A DNA stretch of 64,000 nucleotides from Methylomonas sp. AM2-LC (lineage in GTDB: Bacteria > Pseudomonadota > Gammaproteobacteria > Methylococcales > Methylomonadaceae), in contig NZ_CP157005.1 in assembly GCF_039904985.1 (NCBI RefSeq), positions 2,046,001 through 2,110,000 on the forward strand, given 5' to 3'. The position numbers and the translations under genes were made by a program. The notes beneath the pieces were generated by a model. The model was given only the letters and a program-made list of their open reading frames with translations. It had not been told where the DNA came from and searched no databases. Shown here one piece after another: positions 16,632 through 25,788 of the stretch; position 1 is the first letter of the stretch; each line of letters begins with the position of its first letter.

Positions 16632-17738
16632 ATGAATTTTTTGATACGTCCTGCCCAGCCCGGCGATCTCGGTAGTCTGGTCGCTTTGGAAAATGCTTGT
16701 TTTAACAGCGATAGACTAAGCCGGCGTAGTTTCAAGCATTGGTTAAGCAATACGCATTGTGCTTTGCTGGTGGCAGAAGCACAGCAAGTTCTGGCCGCCT
16801 ATATTTTGATTATTCATCATCCCGGTACTCGCTTGGCGCGCATTTATTCGCTGGCCGTTCTGCCACAACAGCGCGGGCAGGGCATAGCCAAAGCGTTGTT
16901 AAAAGCGGGGGAGCAGGCTGCCAATGCCGATGGCCGTTTATATTTACGCTTAGAAGTTAGCGTGGATAACACTGCGGCCATCAAGCTCTATGAAGCGCTG
17001 GGTTTTCAGAATTTTGGCTTGTATCGAGATTATTATCAGGATCATAAAGATGCTTTGCGCTATCAGAAGCGCATACGCTCATATCATGATAAACCGCAGC
17101 ATCGCAGTGTGCATTGGTTAAGACAAACCACACCGTTTACCTGTGGGCCCGCCGCATTAATGATGGCTATGCATGCACTTAATAAACAGTATTTGCCCTC
17201 ACAGGAAGAAGAAATCAATATATGGCGCGAGGCAACCACTATTTTTATGACCTCCGGGCACGGCGGTTGTCATCCGCTGGGTTTGGCGCTGGCAGCAAAA
17301 CGCCGACATTTTTCGGTGGAAGTATGGATTAATCAGACGGGTACCTTATTTATAGATGGCGTGCGTAACGAATCCAAAAAACAAGTTGTAGAATTGGTAG
17401 ATAACGGATTTAAACGCCAAGTGCAAGAGCAGGGTATTCCCGTCCACTATACCCCCATCAGCCAGGATGAATTGATTGCAGCCTTTAATTCCGGTGCTAT
17501 TCCGTTAATTTTAATTAGCACCTATGCCATGGATCGTAAAAAAGCACCGCATTGGGTAGTGATGAGCGGTTTTGACGATGATTGTTTATACATGCACGAT
17601 TCCGATCCAGACGAGGAACGCCAAAATGATTTGGATTGTCAATATATCCCCATTGCCAAAGAAGATTTGGAGCGTATGTCCTGTTTTGGCAAAAACCGCT
17701 TACGAACCGCGGTAATTATTCGCGCCACCGCCGATTAG
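16632..17738 (+). CDS. GNAT acetyltransferase fused to C39-like peptidase domain
   Basis: The 368-residue protein joins two domains. Residues 1-150 are a RimI-like GNAT fold: SLAVLPQQRGQGIAKALLKA is the acetyl-CoA loop and AIKLYEALGFQNFGLYRDYY the C-terminal strand. Residues 160-368 are a peptidase C39-like domain with the nucleophile in QTTPFTCGPAALMMAM (Cys about 172) and the histidine in APHWVVMSGFDD. C39 peptidases usually process double-glycine leaders of RiPP peptides or bacteriocins. This exact fusion is a known but little-studied architecture, found in several gammaproteobacteria. No peptide precursor or ABC exporter is adjacent, so the substrate is unknown. Confidence 0.85.
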   Translation: MNFLIRPAQPGDLGSLVALENACFNSDRLSRRSFKHWLSNTHCALLVAEAQQVLAAYILIIHHPGTRLARIYSLAVLPQQRGQGIAKALLKAGEQAANADGRLYLRLEVSVDNTAAIKLYEALGFQNFGLYRDYYQDHKDALRYQKRIRSYHDKPQHRSVHWLRQTTPFTCGPAALMMAMHALNKQYLPSQEEEINIWREATTIFMTSGHGGCHPLGLALAAKRRHFSVEVWINQTGTLFIDGVRNESKKQVVELVDNGFKRQVQEQGIPVHYTPISQDELIAAFNSGAIPLILISTYAMDRKKAPHWVVMSGFDDDCLYMHDSDPDEERQNDLDCQYIPIAKEDLERMSCFGKNRLRTAVIIRATAD

Positions 17739-17958
17739 ACTTTATGCCTGCTCTGGTTAAGAAGGGGTAAATTATTTTTTTCAAGTGATTGTTTTATAGA
17801 CTTATATTTTTAATATAATCCCGTTTTACGCACTGGCTGATAAATTTGTTCTTCAAACGAACTATGTTCATTCCGCTCGGTCATAGGTTTTTCGGTGACG
17901 TTTTGATAGAATTTAAACAACAGCACGCAGTCTCATTTTTTAGGTATAAAAAGCAAAC

Positions 17959-19665
17959 ATGGAAATTGTCGATAATTCTGAAAAATATACCGAGTTTTTG
18001 CAGTTGTTGAAAAATAACGGCAAGCTGTCGGATAACGATTTAGCTAAAGTCAAACGTATGCAGAAAACGGCCATGGACGACACCTTGCCGCAACTACTCA
18101 TCAAATTGGGATTGTGTTCCGATGCCGATGTCGCACAAACCTTTGCCAATGTGTGCGATGTTCCGCAAATTCGTACCGAACAATTCCCACCGCAATCGCC
18201 TTTTTCCGACCTCATCCCGCAACGTTTTCTCAAATATCACCATATAGCGGGATATGAAGAAAGCGAAACAGCCATTAAAATCGCAGCCATGGACCCGCTG
18301 GATGAATATGTGTTTCAAGTATTGCGCTTGGCGACCGGCAAACAAATTCTGGTATCTATCGGACAACTGTCCGAGATTGATAATGCACTAGAAATACAAT
18401 ATGGCGAAGGCAAATCAACCATGGATAAGCTGGTTGATAATCTCAGTGTCGAAGAAGTGGGTACCGAAGATTTAGAGCATCTAAAAGACTTGGCCAGTGA
18501 AGCGCCCATTATCAAAATGGTAAACTTTATTCTGCAAAAAGCCGTAGAAAGCCGGGCATCTGACGTACATATCGAACCGTTTGAACAAAGCCTAAAAGTG
18601 CGCCTACGCATTGATGGTGTGCTACAAGAGATCGATTCTCCACCGGTAGCGTCAACTGCAGCGGTACTCTCTCGAATAAAAATCATGGCAAAATTAAATA
18701 TAGCCGAGCGGCGCTTGCCGCAAGATGGACGTATAAAATTGCAAATGATAGGCAAGGAATTGGATTTGCGGGTATCCACCATCCCCACTATGTATGGTGA
18801 AAGCGTAGTTATCCGTTTGCTCGATAAAGAAAACGCTGTTTTAGATTTTGCTGCCCTAGGCTTTTCCGGCAAAATGGCCCAGCAATTTATGGAAGTGCTG
18901 GCGCAACCGCATGGCATTATTTTAATTACCGGGCCAACCGGTAGCGGTAAATCCACCAGTCTGTATGCCGCTCTTAAACAGCTTAACACCTCGGCGCGCA
19001 AAATCATTACGGTTGAAGATCCGGTCGAATATCAAATGGAAGGTATTAATCAGATTCAGGCCAAGCCACAAATCGGCTTAACCTTTGCCTCGGCATTACG
19101 TTCTATCGTGCGTCAAGATCCCGATGTCATCATGATCGGCGAAATGCGTGATTTGGAAACAGCAAAAATTGCGGTGCAATCGGCACTTACCGGTCACTTA
19201 GTATTATCTACCTTACATACCAACGACGCCGCCGCAGGTGTCACGCGCTTACTAGACATGGGCCTGGAAGAGTATTTGCTCAGTTCAACCATTAACGGCA
19301 TTCTCGCACAGCGCTTGGTTCGCAAACTCTGTCCGCTGTGCAAACAAAGCCATGCGGCTTCAGACGCCTTGATCGAGCAAATGCAACTCAGACGCTGGCA
19401 ACCAACTGGCGAAATCAAAGTATTTACGCCTGTTGGCTGTCCAAGTTGTAATAATATCGGTTATAAAGGTCGGATGGCGATTATTGAATTTTTAAGCATG
19501 TCAGATGCCATTCGCAAACAAATCATGAAGCACGAAGAAGCGTTTGTTATTCAACAAACAGCTATTCAGGAAGGCATGCAAACCATGTATGAAGACGGGG
19601 TGGGTAAAGCGTTACTGGGCGGCACCACTCTGGAAGAGGTGCTAAGGGTAACCACAGAATCCTGA
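17959..19665 (+). CDS. gspE: Type II secretion ATPase GspE
   Basis: The 568-residue cytoplasmic ATPase powers pseudopilus assembly. It has an N-terminal MshEN-like domain (residues 20-150), the N2 domain with ASDVHIEPFEQSLKVRLRID, the Walker A GPTGSGKST at about 325-333, the Asp/Walker B region DVIMIGEMRD at about 389-398, and the His box TGHLVLSTLHTND. The zinc tetracysteine motif is complete: C458-P-L-C461 and C494-P-S-C497. It is the first gene of an eleven-gene operon in the order E-F-G-H-I-J-K-L-M-N-D, the order of the Xanthomonas xps system. Confidence 0.95.
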   Translation: MEIVDNSEKYTEFLQLLKNNGKLSDNDLAKVKRMQKTAMDDTLPQLLIKLGLCSDADVAQTFANVCDVPQIRTEQFPPQSPFSDLIPQRFLKYHHIAGYEESETAIKIAAMDPLDEYVFQVLRLATGKQILVSIGQLSEIDNALEIQYGEGKSTMDKLVDNLSVEEVGTEDLEHLKDLASEAPIIKMVNFILQKAVESRASDVHIEPFEQSLKVRLRIDGVLQEIDSPPVASTAAVLSRIKIMAKLNIAERRLPQDGRIKLQMIGKELDLRVSTIPTMYGESVVIRLLDKENAVLDFAALGFSGKMAQQFMEVLAQPHGIILITGPTGSGKSTSLYAALKQLNTSARKIITVEDPVEYQMEGINQIQAKPQIGLTFASALRSIVRQDPDVIMIGEMRDLETAKIAVQSALTGHLVLSTLHTNDAAAGVTRLLDMGLEEYLLSSTINGILAQRLVRKLCPLCKQSHAASDALIEQMQLRRWQPTGEIKVFTPVGCPSCNNIGYKGRMAIIEFLSMSDAIRKQIMKHEEAFVIQQTAIQEGMQTMYEDGVGKALLGGTTLEEVLRVTTES

Positions 19666-19725
19666 GTCAGTGTAGACTGCTCAGTACACCTTAATTCATA
19701 CCCTTTAAATCCGATAAACTAAATC

Positions 19726-20943
19726 ATGCCATTATTTTCCTATAAAGTAGTCAATAATCAAGGGCTTGCCGAAGAAGGTGTGCGTGATGCCAGCGACGAA
19801 GCCACGTTGCTGCTGGATTTGCAAAATCAGGGTTTGATACCGATCCGTGTGCAACTGGCTAAAGATAAAACTTTTCTGGGTTTTAAGCTAAAATCCGCCT
19901 CACAGCGCTTATCACAAAAAGAAATTGGCATGTTTACTGGCGAGCTGGCAACCCTGTTGGAATCGGGCTTGCCACTGGATCGCTCCCTGATGATTTTAAT
20001 GCAATTAACCGAAGAGAATATCAAGCTGAATAAAATGGTGGCTGAAGTTCTGGAAATGGTTAAAGCCGGTAAATCACTGGCCGATGCATTGCAAGGGCGG
20101 AGCGGGGTATTTTCCAAATTTTATTTAAATCTGATTCGTGCAGGGGAAATGGGCGGTAATCTGGGCGGCGTATTACAACGTCTGGCCGATTATCTGGAAC
20201 GCACGCAAGAATTAAAAGATACCGTCAGTACAGCACTTATCTATCCAGCCATTTTGCTGGTAATGTCACTGGCGTCACTGTTTGTGATGCTGACTTTTGT
20301 AGTGCCACAATTTAAAGAAATGTTTGAAAGCGCTGGAAAAAATCTGCCGGTACCCACACAGATTGTGGTGGGCATGGCCGAGTTTTTACAAAGCTATTGG
20401 TGGGTGCTGCTGTTAATCGTTATCACAGCCGTACAATTTATGAAGACACAGTTGGCCAATCCCGTTACTCGAAAAGTTTGGGACGAACGGTTTTTAAAAG
20501 CCCCCTTGTTTGGCGATATTATCCTGAATATGGAAATTGCCAATTTTAGTCGTACATTTGGAACATTATTGGGTAACGGCGTGTCAATTCTTAACTCCTT
20601 AACCATCGTTAGGGAAACTGTCACCAATAGTGTGCTGGCCGAATTACTGGAAAGCGCAGAAGGGCAATTAAAACAAGGTAAAACCATGTCGGAATCCTTA
20701 ACCCAGCAAAATATGTTTCCGCGTCTGGCAGTACAAATGATTAAAATGGGCGAAGAAACCGGGCGTCTGGAAGAAATGTTGATGCGTATTGCTGTTATCT
20801 ACGATAAACAATTACGCACCACCATTCAACGCATGTTAGCTTTGCTAGAGCCAGCGCTAATAATTTCGCTGGGTTTGATGATAGGTGGCATTATTGTGTC
20901 TATTTTGCTGGCTATTTTAAGTGTTAACGATCTTGCAGTATAA
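19726..20943 (+). CDS. gspF: Type II secretion inner membrane platform protein GspF
   Basis: The 405-residue polytopic protein has two T2SSF repeats (residues about 70-190 and 270-395), each with the GEMGGNLGGVLQRLADYLE-like or GEETGRLEEMLMRIA signature, and three membrane spans (about 170-190, 220-240 and 375-400). It anchors the GspE ATPase and the assembling pseudopilus. It starts 60 nt after gspE. Length is normal for the family. Confidence 0.95.
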   Translation: MPLFSYKVVNNQGLAEEGVRDASDEATLLLDLQNQGLIPIRVQLAKDKTFLGFKLKSASQRLSQKEIGMFTGELATLLESGLPLDRSLMILMQLTEENIKLNKMVAEVLEMVKAGKSLADALQGRSGVFSKFYLNLIRAGEMGGNLGGVLQRLADYLERTQELKDTVSTALIYPAILLVMSLASLFVMLTFVVPQFKEMFESAGKNLPVPTQIVVGMAEFLQSYWWVLLLIVITAVQFMKTQLANPVTRKVWDERFLKAPLFGDIILNMEIANFSRTFGTLLGNGVSILNSLTIVRETVTNSVLAELLESAEGQLKQGKTMSESLTQQNMFPRLAVQMIKMGEETGRLEEMLMRIAVIYDKQLRTTIQRMLALLEPALIISLGLMIGGIIVSILLAILSVNDLAV

Positions 20944-20955
20944 ATCTTTAGAGGA

Positions 20956-21387
20956 ATGATTATGAAATTCGGGTTACCGCGTAACGCAGGTTTTACGTTA
21001 CTTGAACTTTTGGTGGTTTTGGGCATTATAGCCATGCTGGCGGGTATCGTTGGCCCAGCAGTAATGAAGCATATGGGCGATTCTAAAACCAAAGCGGCTA
21101 AGGTTCAGATAGAAGATCTGTCTTCTGCGCTGGATATGTATAAACTGGACGAGGGTCGTTACCCCTCTCAGCAACAAGGTTTACAAGCGTTAATCGAAAA
21201 ACCTTCCGATGCCAGACGCTGGAATGGGCCTTACTTGCGCAAAGAAAAAGTGCCAGAAGATCCATGGAGACAAGACTATCATTATGTGTTTCCAGGTCAG
21301 CATGGTAAGTTCGATCTATTTAGTTACGGTGCCGACGAAAAAGAAGGCGGTACTGGCGAAGACCAGGATATCAATAGCTGGGATTAA
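20956..21387 (+). CDS. gspG: Major pseudopilin GspG
   Basis: The 143-residue protein carries the prepilin peptidase site NAG-FTLLELLVVLGIIA, with Glu at +5. The C-terminal part has the GspG hallmarks PSQQQGLQALIEKP and PWRQDYHYVFPGQHGKFDLF, ending with acidic calcium-binding residues (GEDQDINSWD). GAGGAAT lies just upstream of the ATG, 12 nt after gspF. It forms the shaft of the pseudopilus. The processing enzyme GspO/PilD is not in this window. Confidence 0.96.
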   Translation: MIMKFGLPRNAGFTLLELLVVLGIIAMLAGIVGPAVMKHMGDSKTKAAKVQIEDLSSALDMYKLDEGRYPSQQQGLQALIEKPSDARRWNGPYLRKEKVPEDPWRQDYHYVFPGQHGKFDLFSYGADEKEGGTGEDQDINSWD

Positions 21388-21393
21388 TGGCTA

Positions 21394-21861
21394 GTGAAAC
21401 CCCAGCAAGGTTTTACATTACTGGAACTCATTATTGTATTGGTCATCAGTGTGTTGGGCTTTGCCGCACTGGGTACCAATATCTCTTCGGGTAATCAGAC
21501 AACCAAAATACAGGCAACTGCCCGCGATATTGCGTCTGCTTTACGTTATGCGCATGGGCAGGCTTTAATGACGCGCATACCAGCGAGTGTGACTATCAGT
21601 CTGGATGATAACAGTTACCGCATCAATGATCGCGATAAAGTGTACCGTTTTCCGGGGGAGATAGAAGTGTCCGTCACTGTCGCTCAAGAAGAGTTTTCAG
21701 CAAGTAGCAATGGTGGTGAAGGTGGCGAAGGCAGTATCCGTTTTTTTTCAGACGGTTCCTCGACCGGTGGGCGCGTAATTTTAAAATGGGGTAAACAAAT
21801 ACGGAGACTGGATGTGAATTGGATAACAGGTGAGGTTAAGATCAGTGATACGCCAGCCTAA
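21394..21861 (+). CDS. gspH: Minor pseudopilin GspH
   Basis: The 155-residue protein starts with GTG, 6 nt after gspG. It has the cleavage motif QQG-FTLLELIIVLVISVLG and the GspH/FimT-like body (ARDIASALRYAHGQALMT). A polyglycine-acidic stretch (NGGEGGEGSIRFFSDGSS) precedes the last beta strands. It overlaps the start of gspI by 32 nt, indicating translational coupling. Its role is as a minor pseudopilin near the tip. Confidence 0.9.
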   Translation: MKPQQGFTLLELIIVLVISVLGFAALGTNISSGNQTTKIQATARDIASALRYAHGQALMTRIPASVTISLDDNSYRINDRDKVYRFPGEIEVSVTVAQEEFSASSNGGEGGEGSIRFFSDGSSTGGRVILKWGKQIRRLDVNWITGEVKISDTPA

Positions 21862-22309
21862 AGGATTTTCTTTACTGGAGATATTGGTCGCCTTTTCCAT
21901 TATGGCGGTTGCCATCACTATCGTATTGCGGATTTTTGGCTCTGGGGTTAACAATGCCATTATTTCCGAAGAATATAACATTGCCGTGCAAATTGCAGAG
22001 TCCATAATGGCCCGAACCGGGGTGGAAGCACCAATGAATATTGGCGAAACCTCTGGCGTAGAAGGCTATAAATATCACTGGCTGGTTTCTGTCAATGTGG
22101 TTGGGCAGAATAATGCCAATAACCAGCAGTCTGCAAAGACGCCCAGTGGGCAAAGGGCACAAACCGGACAATTAGCAGGGCAAACAGGCGGACAACCGGG
22201 ACAGGCAGAGCAGCAGACTACGTTGTTTGCCGTCAAGGTGCTTGTCATTTGGGGCGATGAGGGCAGTAATGCACGCAGTGTTGAATTACGCACCTTAAAA
22301 TTAGGTTAA
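21830..22309 (+). CDS. gspI: Minor pseudopilin GspI
   Basis: The 159-residue protein starts with GTG at 21830 (another GTG at 21845 is possible) inside the end of gspH. The leader cleavage motif is QPKG-FSLLEILVAFSIMAVA, and the AESIMARTGVEAP segment is typical of GspI. An unusual Gln/Gly-rich insert (SGQRAQTGQLAGQTGGQPGQ, about residues 100-130) interrupts the globular domain and may be a surface loop. It forms the tip with GspJ and GspK. Confidence 0.9.
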   Translation: MRLRSVIRQPKGFSLLEILVAFSIMAVAITIVLRIFGSGVNNAIISEEYNIAVQIAESIMARTGVEAPMNIGETSGVEGYKYHWLVSVNVVGQNNANNQQSAKTPSGQRAQTGQLAGQTGGQPGQAEQQTTLFAVKVLVIWGDEGSNARSVELRTLKLG

Positions 22310-22320
22310 GAGCAAAAGAC

Positions 22321-22974
22321 GTGATTAATCAGCCGCATAAAGGATTTACCCTGATCGAAATGCTCATTGCCATGACCCTGTTGGGTGTGATGGTAGTATT
22401 ACTGTTCAGTAGCCTTAAAATTGCAGCCAATAGCTGGAATGTGGGCGAAGACAAAGTGGTCGCTGTTAATAAAAAAGCGGTGGTGTATCAGTTTTTTAGG
22501 CAACATTTAACCAGCATTTTACCAGTGGTTCAGACCACGCAACCCGAATTATTGGGCGATGCTACCCCGCAACCATCCTTTATTGGGCAAGCACAAGCCA
22601 TGCGTTTTGTCGGTGCATTACCCGTCAGCTCGGCACGTAAAGGCTTGCAGATTTTTCAGATCGCCGCCAATACTGACGATGCCTCAAAATTAATGGTAGC
22701 CTTGTCACCATTTATCGGTGGAGACAATGCGCAAGCAGATAAAGAAGTTCTGGTAGATCATGTTAAATCATACAAGTTTGCCTATTTCGGCAATATCGAT
22801 CAGATCGGTCCAGGTGGCTGGATGAATGAATGGTCTGCCGATAAATTGCCTAAACTGATTAAGGTGAGTATTTTGTTGGATGATGATAGCTATTGGCCAG
22901 ATATGGTGTTTCAGCTCAAAATCGATGGGCAGATTGGAAACAGTCAGCTTCACTCCATTGGTAATCCAGATTAA
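22321..22974 (+). CDS. gspJ: Minor pseudopilin GspJ
   Basis: The 217-residue protein starts with GTG, 11 nt after gspI. The cleavage motif is PHKG-FTLIEMLIAMTLLGVM, followed by the GspJ body (FRQHLTSILPVV, ...AMRFVGALPVSSARKGLQIF). It is part of the I-J-K tip complex. A 117-bp gap separates it from gspK, the largest gap in the operon. Confidence 0.92.
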   Translation: MINQPHKGFTLIEMLIAMTLLGVMVVLLFSSLKIAANSWNVGEDKVVAVNKKAVVYQFFRQHLTSILPVVQTTQPELLGDATPQPSFIGQAQAMRFVGALPVSSARKGLQIFQIAANTDDASKLMVALSPFIGGDNAQADKEVLVDHVKSYKFAYFGNIDQIGPGGWMNEWSADKLPKLIKVSILLDDDSYWPDMVFQLKIDGQIGNSQLHSIGNPD

Positions 22975-23091
22975 CGTATGTTGATAATGGCTGACAGCTC
23001 AATAATTTTGCCTGTAAGCAATGCGTGCAGTTTTTTATATGCAGAGTTGTTTTACCCCAAACACCTGCTTAACCGCACTAAACACTAGCCT

Positions 23092-24057
23092 ATGCACGCC
23101 ATTAATAAATCAAATCAGGGGTTTGCGTTAGTAGTGGTTATCTGGATACTAACCCTGCTCAGCTTAATGGCGGGAAGCTTTGCGCTGAGTATGCGGCGTG
23201 ATAGTAGTGTCAGTGTGGCTTTGAAAAAAAATGCAGAGGCAATGGCTGCCGCTGAAAGTGGTATGGAATTAGCTGTTTTTATGATGCAAAATCCAGACCC
23301 CGAACAACGATGGTTGACTGATGGTTCTGTCTATCAAATTTTGCGCGCCGATGGCTCACAAATCAGAATTAAAGTCAGTTCTGAAGCCGGTAAAATCGAT
23401 ATCAATGCCGCCAATGAAAAACTTTTGTCAGCTGTGATAAAATCAGTAACGAATGATCTTTGGGCTGAACAAAAGCTATTAAATAGTATTCTTGATTGGC
23501 GCGATGCAGATGACGAACCTCGACCTCAGGGTGCCGAAAAAAAACAGTACGATGAGGCAGGCTTGCCTTATAAACCGACCAATAGTCCGCTACAATCGTT
23601 AGAAGAACTACAAATGATAATAGGAATAACCCCAGAAATTTACAATGCCATACAACCGTTGTTAACTGTTTACTCTGGACAAAGCGATGTCAATATAAAC
23701 GAGGCTACCCCAGAAGTATTACAGATACTGCGTAGTGTAGAATCGGGTCAAACGCAACAGATACCCACAGGCTCTCAGCAAACACCTACTACTTCAAATT
23801 CTACTTCTACAACGAATACCAATAATACGGCTGCCAGCACTCCTAATAGTATTTATGCTATTGGTGTTGACGTAGTAATGGAAGATAATGCATCTGCCTC
23901 ATTGCAAGCTATAATTAAATTACAGACTCAAGATGCAACGCAAGCTGCTCAACAAGTATTGGCATGGAAACAGAATCAGTTGCTTCCTTCGTTATTTGCT
24001 AATGGCACGGAATCCCAGTTAATAACCATTCAAAATGAATTTACAATCAACAATTGA
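23092..24057 (+). CDS. gspK: Minor pseudopilin GspK
   Basis: The 321-residue protein has an NQG-FALVVVIWILTLLSLMA leader. As usual for GspK, the +5 residue is not Glu. The large alpha-domain (INAANEKLLSAVI, ILDWRDADDEPRPQGAE) contains the acidic metal-binding segment. A Thr/Asn-rich low-complexity loop (TTSNSTSTTNTNNTAAS, about residues 225-245) is an addition. It caps the pseudopilus and its stop overlaps gspL by 23 nt. Confidence 0.93.
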   Translation: MHAINKSNQGFALVVVIWILTLLSLMAGSFALSMRRDSSVSVALKKNAEAMAAAESGMELAVFMMQNPDPEQRWLTDGSVYQILRADGSQIRIKVSSEAGKIDINAANEKLLSAVIKSVTNDLWAEQKLLNSILDWRDADDEPRPQGAEKKQYDEAGLPYKPTNSPLQSLEELQMIIGITPEIYNAIQPLLTVYSGQSDVNINEATPEVLQILRSVESGQTQQIPTGSQQTPTTSNSTSTTNTNNTAASTPNSIYAIGVDVVMEDNASASLQAIIKLQTQDATQAAQQVLAWKQNQLLPSLFANGTESQLITIQNEFTINN

Positions 24058-25201
24058 TTTAGACATTAAAGGCTTTTATCGGTGGTGGCTTAAGGAGCTT
24101 GCGTTCCTGGTACCCAAAAAAGTCAAACAATTAATCAGCGACAGAACGGGTAGTTTAATTTTTACTGCCGGTAATGACGGCTTTACAGTGTGTTTTCTGC
24201 GCGAAGATAACCCGCAGCATAAAGTATTTGAGGTCAAAATTGAGGATAATGCAGCATATCAAAATCTGCTAAATCAATATGCCGATATCGACAAAGCCGA
24301 TTTTATTCTGCGTTTGAGCGATGCACAGGCCATGGCAAAGTTTGTGTATTTGCCGGAAGCCGCGCAGGAAAATCTACAACAGGTGGTGGGTTTTGAACTT
24401 GACCGCTATACACCCTTTAAAAGAGAACAGGTGTATTACACGGCTGTTTCCCTGGGCAAAACCGGTTTTGGGCAAATTCAAGTGTTACTGGTGTTAACGC
24501 CGCAAGCCATACTGGACGATTTACTCGCGCAACTCAATAGCTGGGGTGTACAACCGGGCCGAATAGAATTTGCATCCATACAAAGCACGTATCCGCAAAC
24601 AGAGGGTGTCTATAATCTGTTGCCAGAACGATACCAACCCAGCTCAAACCCGTTTGAAAAATCCATACATTGGCTATTAAATGGGGTAATGCTGATATTG
24701 TTGATAGCGGTCATGGTGTATCCTGTCTGGCAAGAACAGCAGGCGGTGGATTATCTAAAAGCACAAATCAAAGCATTGGAAAAAGACACGCGTCTGGTTG
24801 ATCAGCAACAATTAGAAATTGATGCCCAGCGCGATGAAACGCAAAAACTGATCAGCATTAAAACGCAAACGCCCGAATTGGTGCCGGTGTTAAATGAGTT
24901 GACGCATTTATTAAAGAACGATACCTGGTTGAGTAATTTGCAATACTCAGAAAAGCATATGCAAATTACCGGGCAGTCACCTTCCGCCTCATCCTTGATC
25001 GGGGTATTGGAAGCCTCGCCGTATTTCAGTAAAGTCAGTTTTGTGTCACCGCTGACGCAAGATAAAGTAACCGGATTTGAGCGTTTTCAGATTAGTATGG
25101 ATGTTAGCTCTGGGGTAGAAGCCAATGCAGCACCTACCAGCTCAGGAGCGGCAGGGAACGAGTCGTCCAAATCTTTTTCCTTACCTGAGGATCAGCCATG
25201 A
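24035..25201 (+). CDS. gspL: Type II secretion assembly protein GspL
   Basis: The 388-residue protein has a cytoplasmic actin-like domain (about residues 1-195, with FELDRYTPFKREQVYYTAVS typical of GspL/PilM), one transmembrane helix (WLLNGVMLILLIAVMVYPVW, about 210-230), a coiled coil, and a periplasmic ferredoxin-like PilN-type domain. It links GspE to GspM and GspF in the inner membrane. Stop and start overlap gspM by 4 nt (ATGA). Confidence 0.92.
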   Translation: MNLQSTIDLDIKGFYRWWLKELAFLVPKKVKQLISDRTGSLIFTAGNDGFTVCFLREDNPQHKVFEVKIEDNAAYQNLLNQYADIDKADFILRLSDAQAMAKFVYLPEAAQENLQQVVGFELDRYTPFKREQVYYTAVSLGKTGFGQIQVLLVLTPQAILDDLLAQLNSWGVQPGRIEFASIQSTYPQTEGVYNLLPERYQPSSNPFEKSIHWLLNGVMLILLIAVMVYPVWQEQQAVDYLKAQIKALEKDTRLVDQQQLEIDAQRDETQKLISIKTQTPELVPVLNELTHLLKNDTWLSNLQYSEKHMQITGQSPSASSLIGVLEASPYFSKVSFVSPLTQDKVTGFERFQISMDVSSGVEANAAPTSSGAAGNESSKSFSLPEDQP

Positions 25202-25788
25202 ATCTGGTGCGCTATCATAAATGGTTAGCCGTTGGCTTATTAGTGATGTTACTCACTACGATATTTTTAGTGTTGATTTTGCCCTTAATCAGCAGTGGTT
25301 TAGAGTATCGGGATCAAAAAACGGATTTGTTGTTTCGCTTACAACGCCAGCAAAAAATTGCCGCACGTAAAGACAGCGTGGCGCAAAATCTGGAAACCAT
25401 CAAAAACCAATTTCAAGAACAGGGCTATTTTAGTAACCGTTCAACTGAAGCATTGGCTTCAGCTGACTTACAAGAAATTGCAAAAACCGCCGTCACCGAT
25501 GCCGGCGGACAATTAACCAGTACCCAGGGATTGCCTGGAAAAATGGAAAACGGTTTTAATCGCGTGGCTGTGCGGGTGCGCATGACAGCCAATACCGAAA
25601 CCTTGCGTAACGTATTACATACTTTTGCAATTTCGGTGCCTATTTTAATTGTTGATCAACTCGACATTACCCCCATACGTGGTAATGGTCGCAGTCGGCC
25701 AGTAGGCAACAAAAATGACGCCAATTCTAACTCCCAACTCAATGTGAGTTTTCAGGTGGTCAGTTTTATGCGGAGTGCAGCACCATGA
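25198..25788 (+). CDS. gspM: Type II secretion protein GspM (XpsM-like)
   Basis: The 196-residue bitopic protein has an N-terminal membrane helix (WLAVGLLVMLLTTIFLVLIL, about residues 9-28), a coiled coil (DQKTDLLFRLQRQQKIAARK) and a periplasmic ferredoxin-like domain (residues 90-190) of the GspM type found with Xps-like systems. It stabilises GspL. It overlaps both neighbours by 4 nt. Confidence 0.88.
   Translation: MNLVRYHKWLAVGLLVMLLTTIFLVLILPLISSGLEYRDQKTDLLFRLQRQQKIAARKDSVAQNLETIKNQFQEQGYFSNRSTEALASADLQEIAKTAVTDAGGQLTSTQGLPGKMENGFNRVAVRVRMTANTETLRNVLHTFAISVPILIVDQLDITPIRGNGRSRPVGNKNDANSNSQLNVSFQVVSFMRSAAP

Noticed and set aside
18315..19007. 230-codon open frame on the minus strand inside gspE
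   Set aside because: Antisense shadow. The gspE frame has complete catalytic motifs; the antisense translation has no recognisable domain.
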